64,000 bases of DNA from Brevibacterium picturae (GTDB lineage Bacteria; Actinomycetota; Actinomycetes; Actinomycetales; Brevibacteriaceae), in assembly GCF_900105045.1 (NCBI RefSeq), contig NZ_LT629739.1:3224001-3288000 (forward strand), written 5' to 3'. The position numbers were made by a program, and so were the translations under genes. Below the pieces are notes generated by a model. The model did no database searches and was not told the DNA's origin. It was given only the letters and a program-made list of their open reading frames with translations. Positions 25,388 to 32,510 of the stretch are shown here, one piece after another (within the stretch, counting starts at the first letter, position 1; each line of letters starts with the position of its first letter).

Positions 25388-26734
25388 TCACCACTGTGTT
25401 GTCAGGAGAGTCTCGATCGCGATCGCGGACGCCACCTGTGTGACAAGCAGGGGCCGTTGCCACCGCAGCGGCAACAGTGATGGCAACACCAGGACCCAGA
25501 TTGTGAATGGCAGCCAGATTCGTTCGACCTCCGCTTTGCTCATCCCCGACAGTGTCGCCACCAGGATCGAAACGAAACCGGCGCAGCCCAGTACAGCGAC
25601 CACGCGCCGACCCTTGTCGGCCCCCCGCCACGCTTCGACGATGCTGCGAGGAAAAGCCGCCCATACTGCCAGTCCGCTGGTGAACGTCCAGGCTCCCAGG
25701 TTCGCCCACACCCAGTAGCCGTATTGCCGTTTGCTCTGGATCCCGTCGTAATAGCGGGTGACCAAGACGGGGAAACCCTCCCACCACCGGAACCCAGCCA
25801 GGGTGAATGCCACGGCGACGGATAGCGCACCCCCGAGCGCCCAGAGCAGTGTCGACCATCTGCCGCCGAGAAAGATCACAGCGACGGCGAGGATCCCCAA
25901 CAGCAAGAGTCCATAGGAAAGATAGACGCACAGGCCGAGCAGCAGTCCTGCTGGAAGCCCGAAGCCGATCAGGCGTGAGCGGCGCTCTGCGGTCGAGGAC
26001 AGAGCCAGAAGCGCCAATCCCCAGGCGCCTACTGCCGTAAACAGCGCATCAGCCGACACGCCCATCCAGATCGCCGAGGGTGCGGCTATGAGCCAGGGCG
26101 CTGCGCGGCGGGCAACTTTCTCCGACGCCAGGGTCTTGACGGTCAGCAGGACTGCGACGACCCCGGTGCAGCCGAGAGTCATGACGATGACGCCGGCCGT
26201 GTACGGGTCGGAGATGCCGATCCGGTCGAGCAGTATGAAAAATATTGTGGCGCCTGGGGGATGCCCTGCAATGTGAATGGGCCAGTGGCCTGGCGCGTCC
26301 AGCGGCACTCGTTCGATGAAGCCGGACAAGAAGGCGGGAATCGAAGACATTTCTTTGGCATCGACGAAGTATTCGCTGGGGCGGGCAAATACCTTGCTGA
26401 TGCTTTCCGTGCCGCCGACATGGGCCAATGCGGCCGTCCACAACCAAGAGCCGGCGAACACTGCGGCCAGATAGGGGGCCCATTTCAACGCGGCGCTGAT
26501 CAGCCGCCAGGTGAGAAATCCCGCCAGTGCGACGAGCACCGGCAGCACCAAGGTGGGGGCCAGGTCAGGTGTCCACCTTGCCTTCATCGGCGGCCAGTAG
26601 ATGAAGACGTCCGTCCCTGTCGCACGCGGCCAGACGATGGCGGCGGCGACCAATACCGCACCGATCAATGTGCTGACCATCGCTGCGGTCCAGGCCCGGC
26701 GGGAAAGTAAGGAAGCTTGCGTGGGCACGATCAC
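25388..26734 (-). CDS. Polytopic GT-C-like glycosyltransferase, Rv0541c-like
   Basis: The 448-residue protein has ten or more membrane segments and a large first extracytoplasmic region with GHWPIHIAGHPPGATIFF, a His-Pro-Pro-Gly signature seen in actinobacterial lipid-linked-sugar transferases. By context and size it corresponds to the mycobacterial MTX transferase Rv0541c (recalled, not searched). It would move a sugar from polyprenyl phosphate to an envelope glycan outside the membrane. The GTG at 26734 gives the longest form; a -10-like TAAAAT lies right against it, and a second in-frame GTG at 26728 would suit a leaderless transcript. It is divergent from the GT2 gene. Confidence 0.75.
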   Translation of the reverse strand: MIVPTQASLLSRRAWTAAMVSTLIGAVLVAAAIVWPRATGTDVFIYWPPMKARWTPDLAPTLVLPVLVALAGFLTWRLISAALKWAPYLAAVFAGSWLWTAALAHVGGTESISKVFARPSEYFVDAKEMSSIPAFLSGFIERVPLDAPGHWPIHIAGHPPGATIFFILLDRIGISDPYTAGVIVMTLGCTGVVAVLLTVKTLASEKVARRAAPWLIAAPSAIWMGVSADALFTAVGAWGLALLALSSTAERRSRLIGFGLPAGLLLGLCVYLSYGLLLLGILAVAVIFLGGRWSTLLWALGGALSVAVAFTLAGFRWWEGFPVLVTRYYDGIQSKRQYGYWVWANLGAWTFTSGLAVWAAFPRSIVEAWRGADKGRRVVAVLGCAGFVSILVATLSGMSKAEVERIWLPFTIWVLVLPSLLPLRWQRPLLVTQVASAIAIETLLTTQW

Positions 26735-26740
26735 ATTTTA

Positions 26741-26753
26741 ACACTGATAGTGT
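26741..26753. promoter_or_regulatory. Operator-like palindrome between the divergent sugar genes
   Basis: ACACTGATAGTGT is an inverted repeat ACACT-N3-AGTGT. It sits in the 25-base gap between the two starts and overlaps -10-like boxes for both directions (TAAAAT on the minus strand at 26740-26735, TAGTGT at 26748-26753). A TetR-type repressor would suit such a site; no regulator gene is adjacent. Confidence 0.5.
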
Positions 26754-26759
26754 CACTCT

Positions 26760-27440
26760 ATGGATGATCGCCTCGTACCTGAGCAGCTTGCCTGCACCGT
26801 GGTGATTCCCTGCCGCGACGAGGCGCTGGCGTTGCCCACGGTCTTCAGAACCATCCCCGATGGCATGAACGTGATCGTCGTGGACAACGGTTCGACCGAT
26901 GGCACGGCCGACGTCGCCCGGAGCCTGGGCGCCGAGGTGGTGTACGAAGATGTCGCCGGTTACGGCGCTGCGGTGCACGCCGGGATCCTCGCGGCCACCG
27001 CACCCTTGGTGGCCGTCCTTGATGGCGATGGTTCGATGGACCCTGCCGACCTGCCCGAGCTGGTTTCGGTCGTCAGCAGGAGGACCGCCACGATGGCGAT
27101 CGGACGCCGACGACCAGAGGGAAAGGGCGTCTGGCCCTGGCATGCACGAGCCGGAACGGCCGTCCTGGCCTGGTGGATCCGACGCAGCAGCGGCTTTGGT
27201 GTGCATGATCTGGCTCCGATGCGGGTCTGCCGTCGAGATGATCTTCTTGCCTTGGACATCACCGACCGACGGTTCGGCTATCCGCTTGAGCTGATGATCA
27301 AGGCGTCGCGGGCGGGCTGGACTGTGCACGAAAGGGACATCGTGTATCGAAGCCGCGCGCGAGGTACGAAGTCCAAGGTCTCCGGAACACTGCTGGGGAC
27401 GTGGCGGACCATCGTCGATTTCGCTGGGGTGCTGACATGA
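26760..27440 (+). CDS. GT2 family glycosyltransferase, polyprenyl-phosphate-sugar-synthase-like
   Basis: The 226-residue GT-A enzyme has VVIPCRDEALALP (residues 14-26), DNGSTDGT (42-49) and the metal-binding DGDGSMD (88-94), like dolichyl-phosphate mannose synthase. It lacks membrane helices. It probably loads an NDP-sugar onto polyprenyl phosphate for the divergent GT-C-like enzyme; Mtb Rv0539 is the likely counterpart. The ATG at 26760 lies six bases from the TAGTGT box with no ribosome site, i.e. leaderless. First gene of a seven-gene run to 32405. Confidence 0.85.
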   Translation: MDDRLVPEQLACTVVIPCRDEALALPTVFRTIPDGMNVIVVDNGSTDGTADVARSLGAEVVYEDVAGYGAAVHAGILAATAPLVAVLDGDGSMDPADLPELVSVVSRRTATMAIGRRRPEGKGVWPWHARAGTAVLAWWIRRSSGFGVHDLAPMRVCRRDDLLALDITDRRFGYPLELMIKASRAGWTVHERDIVYRSRARGTKSKVSGTLLGTWRTIVDFAGVLT

Positions 27441-27452
27441 GGGGGTGCTGAC

Positions 27453-28130
27453 ATGAGCGCATCGCCGACGATATTGGTGGTCGCCAAAGCCCCGGTTGCC
27501 GGCCAAGCCAAAACCCGATTGGCGGCAACGGTCGGGGATGAGGCGGCAGCGCGGATCGCCGCCGCTTCGCTGTTGGACACGTTAGAGGTCGTCGAGAGTC
27601 TGGGATGGCCTGTGGTCATTGCGCTGACCGGTGACCTCGATGAGGCGGCAAGGGCGGATGAGCTTGCTGCGGCGTGTGGCAGGCACCGGGTCATCGCCCA
27701 ACGCGGAGAATCTTTCGCGTCCCGACTGACTGCCGCTCACCACGATGCCGATGCCGGTCACGGTGTCGTCCAGATCGGGATGGACACACCCCAAATCACC
27801 GTGGAAATCCTGCAGACAGCGGCGGCGGCTCTGGAGTCCCATGACGCCGCGCTGGGCCTGGCTGAGGACGGAGGTTGGTGGGTCCTGGCAGTGCGGAGTC
27901 CCGACTGGTCATCCTGCCTGGCCACGGTGACGATGTCGAGGCACGACACCGGCTGTCGGACGAAGGAGGCACTCGTCCGTGGCGGTGCCCGGGTCGCCTC
28001 CGTGCCGGTCATGGCCGATGTCGACGTCTGGAAGGACTCACACTCGGTCGCTTCCCTCATTCCGCACAGCCGTTTCGCCGCCGAGGTCGCTCGGGCAGCC
28101 GACCATGAAGAGATTGGGTCCCAACCATGA
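27453..28130 (+). CDS. DUF2064 / TIGR04282-like nucleotidyltransferase-fold protein
   Basis: The 225-residue protein starts with VVAKAPVAGQAKTRLAATVG, the glycine- and lysine-rich loop of the DUF2064 family (a GT-A/nucleotidyltransferase fold related to CofC and MobA), and has GMDTPQIT and LGLAEDGGWWVLAV, conserved in it. In the MTX locus the counterpart is Rv0540. A plausible role is making an NDP-activated pentose from a sugar 1-phosphate; this is inference. ATG 27453 follows GAGGGGG. It overlaps the next gene by four bases (ATGA). Confidence 0.8.
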   Translation: MSASPTILVVAKAPVAGQAKTRLAATVGDEAAARIAAASLLDTLEVVESLGWPVVIALTGDLDEAARADELAAACGRHRVIAQRGESFASRLTAAHHDADAGHGVVQIGMDTPQITVEILQTAAAALESHDAALGLAEDGGWWVLAVRSPDWSSCLATVTMSRHDTGCRTKEALVRGGARVASVPVMADVDVWKDSHSVASLIPHSRFAAEVARAADHEEIGSQP

Positions 28131-28780
28131 CAGAAACTATTGACTTCGCACCCCTGGACGCTTTGAACGCGGCCATGGCAGGTCATGCATGCGACGTGGT
28201 CAGGGCCGATGGCACAGCGACCCGATTGAACGTCCAGCAATGGACGAGTGCGCCCGATGCGACCGACCATGCGCTGTTCTTGGACCGCTGCACGGGCCCG
28301 ACCCTTGATGTCGGCTGCGGTGCAGGACGCCTCGTGGGGGCCCTGACTGCGCGCGGCAAGAAGGCTCTGGGGATCGACATCTCCCTCGTCGCCGTGAAAT
28401 TGGCCCAGGAACGCGGGGCGGTCGCGGTTCACCGGAGTGTCTTTGGCGATGTGCCCGACGAAGGCTGCTGGCAGGACGCTCTGCTGGCAGACGGAAATGT
28501 CGGGATCGGCGGCGATCCCGTCCGGCTGCTGCGGCGGATTCGTCAGCTGGTGCGTCCGGATGGGTCCGTCTTGGTCGAGGTCGATGCCCCCGGGCCGGGC
28601 CTGGTGCATGAAAGTGTTCGATTGCGCGTTAAGGGGCAGCTGACCGGCGCGTTCAACTGGTCGCTGGTCGATGCCGAGGCCATTGTCGACGTTGCAGCTG
28701 CAGCAGGCTTCCATGGTTGCCGACTGCACCAGCATGAAGGCCGGTACATGGCCGCATTGACGCGTGACGGGCAACCATAG
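28127..28780 (+). CDS. Class I SAM-dependent methyltransferase
   Basis: The 217-residue protein has the SAM-binding motif I PTLDVGCGAGRLVGAL, an acidic residue after the second strand (GIDIS), and a late segment VRPDGSVLVEVDAPG resembling a ubiE/Methyltransf_11 strand 5. The substrate is unknown. Its place between the DUF2064 and molybdenum-enzyme genes suggests it acts in the same pathway, perhaps as a modifier of the sugar or of a downstream glycan. It overlaps the previous gene by four bases; three bases separate it from the next. Confidence 0.8.
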   Translation: MTETIDFAPLDALNAAMAGHACDVVRADGTATRLNVQQWTSAPDATDHALFLDRCTGPTLDVGCGAGRLVGALTARGKKALGIDISLVAVKLAQERGAVAVHRSVFGDVPDEGCWQDALLADGNVGIGGDPVRLLRRIRQLVRPDGSVLVEVDAPGPGLVHESVRLRVKGQLTGAFNWSLVDAEAIVDVAAAAGFHGCRLHQHEGRYMAALTRDGQP

Positions 28781-28783
28781 CCG

Positions 28784-30010
28784 ATGCGCTGGCGCAGTCC
28801 GATCCGCGGCCCGTGGCTGACCTCCGTGTTCGGTGCGGTGCTGTTGGCCGCGCTGCCGGTGGTCACGTTGACCGGTCTGCTCTCCTACGTGGCATACGCT
28901 CCGCAGCTGGGCCAGGCTATCCCGGGGGACGTGGGCTGGCTGAAGCTGCCGACTTTCCAGTGGCTCACCAGTCCTGCCTGGCTCTATCAACTCAATCAGG
29001 GGATCCACGTCGTCCTCGGTATGGTCGTCATTCCAGTGGTGCTCGCCAAGCTGTGGTCGGTGACACCGAAGCTGTTCACCTGGCCGCCGGTACGCTCTCC
29101 GGCGCATGCCCTGGAACGACTGTCCCTGCTCATCCTCGTCGGCAGCATCCTGTTCGAGCTGGCCACAGGCGTGTTGAACATTCAGTACGACTACATCTTC
29201 GGGTTCAGCTTCTACGCAGCGCACTATTTCGGGGCGTGGGTCTTCATCGCGGCCTTCATCGCTCACGTATGCCTCAAGCTGCCGAAGATGATCTCGTCCC
29301 TGCGCTCGCGGTCGCTTCTCACCGAGTTGCGCACTCCGCTGGCCGAAACTCGCCCGGAGCCCTCCGACGCCGACGGGCTGGTGTCATCTGACCCGGATCC
29401 GCCGACCATGAGCCGCCGCGGTGCCCTGGCCCTGGTCGGTGGAGGTTCCGCACTGGTGCTGCTGCTCAGCGTCGGCCAGACGATAGGCGGAGCACTCCGA
29501 CCTTTGTCCGTGCTGCTGCCTCGCGGGCGTGTACTGGGCGACGGGCCCAATGACTTTCAGGTCAACCGGACGGCCGCGGCCGCGCGCATCAGTCCCGATG
29601 ACACGGGCGAGGCCTGGCGACTGACCCTCAGCGGCGGCGACGGCAGCGCTTCCTTGAGCCGGGCACAGCTGCTGGAGATGCCCCAACACACCGCTGACCT
29701 GCCGATCGCGTGTGTTGAGGGATGGTCGACAACACAGACGTGGAGCGGCGTCCGGCTGTCCGAACTGGCTGATCTGGCCGGAGTCGGCGAACCAGCCTCG
29801 GCGCAGGTCGAATCACTTCAGAGATCCGGCGCATTCAACGATGCCGCTCTGCAGCGCAACCAGGTGCTCGACCCGGACTCGCTGCTGGCTCTGCGCGTCA
29901 ACGGGGCAGACCTGTCGGCCGATCATGGGTTTCCCGCGCGGATCATCGTCCCGGCCCTGCCCGGTGTGCACAACACCAAATGGGTGCGCTCCATCGAGTT
30001 CAGGACCTGA
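28784..30010 (+). CDS. Cytochrome b561-like domain fused to sulfite-oxidase/MsrP-type molybdenum domain
   Basis: 408 residues. Four membrane helices (about 12-170) contain His75, His147 and His161 as candidate heme ligands. A fifth helix (213-235) is preceded by an internal twin-arginine-like MSRRGALAL. The rest is an Oxidored_molyb domain, with Cys310 in LPIACVEGWS as the molybdenum ligand. The layout joins in one chain what MsrQ (heme membrane partner) and MsrP (periplasmic methionine-sulfoxide reductase) do as two. The active site would face outside. In this locus a thioether/sulfoxide sugar is a natural candidate substrate, an inference. Overlapping gap of one base to the next gene. Confidence 0.82.
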   Translation: MRWRSPIRGPWLTSVFGAVLLAALPVVTLTGLLSYVAYAPQLGQAIPGDVGWLKLPTFQWLTSPAWLYQLNQGIHVVLGMVVIPVVLAKLWSVTPKLFTWPPVRSPAHALERLSLLILVGSILFELATGVLNIQYDYIFGFSFYAAHYFGAWVFIAAFIAHVCLKLPKMISSLRSRSLLTELRTPLAETRPEPSDADGLVSSDPDPPTMSRRGALALVGGGSALVLLLSVGQTIGGALRPLSVLLPRGRVLGDGPNDFQVNRTAAAARISPDDTGEAWRLTLSGGDGSASLSRAQLLEMPQHTADLPIACVEGWSTTQTWSGVRLSELADLAGVGEPASAQVESLQRSGAFNDAALQRNQVLDPDSLLALRVNGADLSADHGFPARIIVPALPGVHNTKWVRSIEFRT

Positions 30011-30011
30011 T

Positions 30012-30557
30012 ATGCCGACACTCCTCGGATGGTCACAAAGATGGTTCCACACCATCTACGGAGCTCGGCTCCGGCACCTGCTGGTACTGACCGGGTGCTT
30101 CCTTCTGGCCGGATACGCTGTGCTGGCGCTGGGCCCGGATCAGGTGTTCGACTCGGACGTGTGGTGGCAATCCCCTGCCGTCTGGTTCCTGGGTGGGGCC
30201 ATCGTCGTCGACCTCGTGCTGCTTCCGCTCTGTGCCGCGGCGGACCGTGCGCTCAACGGCGTCCTGCGCGCCGCGCGGACAACCCGGAGACGTGTCCCGC
30301 GGGTGCCTATCGTGAACTACATTCGGGTTCCGGTGCTGGCCAGCGGACTGCTGTTCCTGCTGTTCTTCCCCGGCATCATCGAGCAGGGCAAGGGCAGCCA
30401 CCTGGCCGCCACGGGCCACACCCAGGAGCCGTTCCTCGGACGCTGGCTGTGGCTGACGGTCCTGTTGTGCTGCCTCAGTGTCCTGGCATACGCACTCCGT
30501 TACGGCGCAAGCCGTCTGAGAACACAACGATCAATCGAAAGAGAGCATGATGACTGA
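30012..30557 (+). CDS. Small four-helix membrane protein of the sugar locus
   Basis: The 181-residue protein has four hydrophobic segments (LRHLLVLTGCFLLAGY, AVWFLGGAIVVDLVLLPL, VPVLASGLLFLLFFPGII, WLWLTVLLCCLSVLAYAL) and basic loops. No family was recognised. It starts ATG 30012, one base after the molybdenum-enzyme stop, and overlaps the phosphorylase gene by 11 bases, so it is translated with them. It could be a partner of the preceding membrane oxidoreductase. Confidence 0.7.
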   Translation: MPTLLGWSQRWFHTIYGARLRHLLVLTGCFLLAGYAVLALGPDQVFDSDVWWQSPAVWFLGGAIVVDLVLLPLCAAADRALNGVLRAARTTRRRVPRVPIVNYIRVPVLASGLLFLLFFPGIIEQGKGSHLAATGHTQEPFLGRWLWLTVLLCCLSVLAYALRYGASRLRTQRSIEREHDD

Positions 30558-31365
30558 ATCGCCCGACATCGCCATCATCGGCGGCTCCGGCTTCTACACC
30601 TTCCTCGATGACCCACAGGACATCGACGTCGAAACGCCCTTCGGCTCGCCGTCGGCACCCATCGCGACCGGCACGTTCACTCACGGGGACACCAGCCGCA
30701 CCGTGGCGTTCCTGCCCCGGCACGGACGGGGGCACGAATTCCCTGCCCACCGTGTGAACTACCGCGCCAATATGTGGGCGCTGCGCAGCCTCGGCGTGCG
30801 GCAGATACTGGCACCGTGCGCAGTCGGCGGACTCACAGCGAACCTCGGTCCCGGCTCACTGGTGGTTCCGGACCAGTTGGTCGACCGGACGTACGGCCGG
30901 GCGCAGACGTACTTCGACAGGGGTGCCTGCCACGTCTCATTCGCCGACCCGTACTGTCCCAGGCTGCGCACGGCCCTGCTGGACGGGCTTGCCGATGACC
31001 ACGAGCCGCCGGTCGACGGCGGAACCATGGCGGTGATCGAAGGTCCGAGGTTTTCTACCCGCGCTGAGTCCCAGTGGTACGCGGCACAGGGCTGGGACCT
31101 CGTGAACATGACCGGCCAGCCGGAAGCGATCCTGGCGCGTGAACTTGAGCTGTGCTACGCGACTGCAGCTTTGGTCACCGACCTCGACGCGGGCATCGAC
31201 TCGACGCGCGCCGTCGACCAGTCGGAAGTGTTCCGGGTCTTCGCCGAGCACACCGACAAACTGAAATCGAGCCTGCGAACGGTGATCGCTTCCCTGTCGT
31301 CGGAGCGGTCCTGCAGCTGCTCCCAGGCGCTGGCAGAAATGACACTGCCGCTGGAGCTGCCATGA
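30547..31365 (+). CDS. S-methyl-5'-thioadenosine phosphorylase family protein
   Basis: The 272-residue protein has MTAP/PNP family motifs: IAIIGGSGFYTFLDD (phosphate loop), LPRHGRGHEFPAHRVNYRAN, and NMTGQPEAILARELELCYA. It would split methylthioadenosine and phosphate into adenine and 5-methylthioribose 1-phosphate. Here it sits with sugar-activation and transfer genes rather than methionine salvage genes, matching Rv0535 in the mycobacterial MTX locus. ATG 30547 (or 30550) follows AAAGAGAGC. The last 20 residues (SCSCSQALAE...) are not typical. It overlaps the epimerase gene by four bases. Confidence 0.87.
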   Translation: MMTESPDIAIIGGSGFYTFLDDPQDIDVETPFGSPSAPIATGTFTHGDTSRTVAFLPRHGRGHEFPAHRVNYRANMWALRSLGVRQILAPCAVGGLTANLGPGSLVVPDQLVDRTYGRAQTYFDRGACHVSFADPYCPRLRTALLDGLADDHEPPVDGGTMAVIEGPRFSTRAESQWYAAQGWDLVNMTGQPEAILARELELCYATAALVTDLDAGIDSTRAVDQSEVFRVFAEHTDKLKSSLRTVIASLSSERSCSCSQALAEMTLPLELP

Positions 31366-32405
31366 AGGTGCTGCTGACCGGTGCGGCCGGTTTCATCGGG
31401 CGACACATCGCCGAGGCGGCAACGGCTGTCGGACACGAAGTCATCGGCGTCGACATGCTGCTGCAACAGGCCCATGGGACGACCGCGGAGTTGCCCACGG
31501 GCGTGGTCCACGGCGACATCCGTGATCCGAACCTGCTCGATGACCTGCTGGCCGGTGTCGACGTCGTGTGCCATCAGGCCGCCACGGTGGGCAATGGCGT
31601 CGACGCCCAGGATCTGCCCGGTTACGCCGCCCACAATGACCTCGGCACCGCCACCCTGCTGGCAGCGATGGCCCGCACCGGAACGAAGCGACTGGTGCTG
31701 GCCTCCTCCATGGTCGTCTACGGTGAGGGACGATACACCTGCCCCGACGACGGGGATGTGCCGCCGGCCCCGCGGCAGGACAATGATCTGCAGCAGGGCC
31801 TGTTCGACCCGCGCTGCCCGCGCTGCGGCGGAGAAATCGAACCACGCCTGATCGACGAGGAGGCGGCCTTCGCACCGCGCACGGCCTACGCCGCGTCGAA
31901 AATCGCGCAGGAGCACTACGCCGCTGCCTGGTGCACGTTGGAATCGGGCCGCGCAATCGCCTTGCGCTACCACAATGCCTATGGGCCCGGGATGCCGGCG
32001 GACACTCCGTACTCCGGTGTCGCAGCCATTTTCCGCTCGGCACTTGAGCGCGGCCAAGCACCCCAGGTGTTCGAGGACGGCAAGCAGCTGCGCGACTTCG
32101 TCCACGTGTCCGACCTCGCCCGCGCGAACGTCGCCGCCATCGAAGCGGTCGGGGCGCATCGGCCTGGGCTGAGCGCCTACAACATCAGTTCGGGCAGGGC
32201 CTACACGATCGGCGACATGGCCCGAAGGTTGGCAGAGGTGATGGGTGGGCCGGAGCCGGTGGTCAATGGCCAGTACCGAGCCTTCGACGTCCGACACGTT
32301 GTGGCCTCGCCACGGGCAGCCCTCGAAGGCTTGGGGTTCGAGGCGGGCATCGGGCCGGATGAGGGCATCGCCGAACTCGCGACGGCGCCGTTGCGCCACA
32401 GGTAG
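31362..32405 (+). CDS. NAD-dependent sugar epimerase/dehydratase (extended SDR), GalE3-like
   Basis: The 347-residue SDR has the Rossmann loop TGAAGFIG (6-13), Ser115/Ser116 in ASSMVVYGEG, and the catalytic pair Tyr176/Lys180 (AYAASK). An insert DPRCPRCGGEIEPR with Cys152 and Cys155 is unusual and looks like a zinc-knuckle half. It is the counterpart of Rv0536 in the MTX locus, where inversion at C3 of a methylthioribose derivative would give the xylo form. The frame is open upstream, but ATG 31362 overlapping the phosphorylase stop (ATGA) is the clear start. Confidence 0.85.
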   Translation: MKVLLTGAAGFIGRHIAEAATAVGHEVIGVDMLLQQAHGTTAELPTGVVHGDIRDPNLLDDLLAGVDVVCHQAATVGNGVDAQDLPGYAAHNDLGTATLLAAMARTGTKRLVLASSMVVYGEGRYTCPDDGDVPPAPRQDNDLQQGLFDPRCPRCGGEIEPRLIDEEAAFAPRTAYAASKIAQEHYAAAWCTLESGRAIALRYHNAYGPGMPADTPYSGVAAIFRSALERGQAPQVFEDGKQLRDFVHVSDLARANVAAIEAVGAHRPGLSAYNISSGRAYTIGDMARRLAEVMGGPEPVVNGQYRAFDVRHVVASPRAALEGLGFEAGIGPDEGIAELATAPLRHR

Positions 32406-32498
32406 AGTGCTCCCACTGGCCAGCGGGGAAGCTCTCTTCCGGATCTCCCTCTGCCGGTGAAGCGCACAGGAATGGCACCACCTCGGCGTGGTCGGGAA

Positions 32499-32504
32499 TA
32501 GACT
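32499..32504 (+). promoter_or_regulatory. -10 box before the M20 amidohydrolase gene
   Basis: TAGACT ends six bases before ATG 32511, indicating a leaderless transcript; there is no ribosome site. Confidence 0.45.
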
Positions 32505-32510
32505 CGGGCC

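Noticed and set aside
26760..32405. Arsenosugar biosynthesis locus (DUF2064 plus GT2 plus methyltransferase)
   Set aside because: No radical SAM ArsS-type gene and no ArsM cysteine pattern; MTA phosphorylase plus epimerase and the GT-C-like gene fit the MTX locus better.
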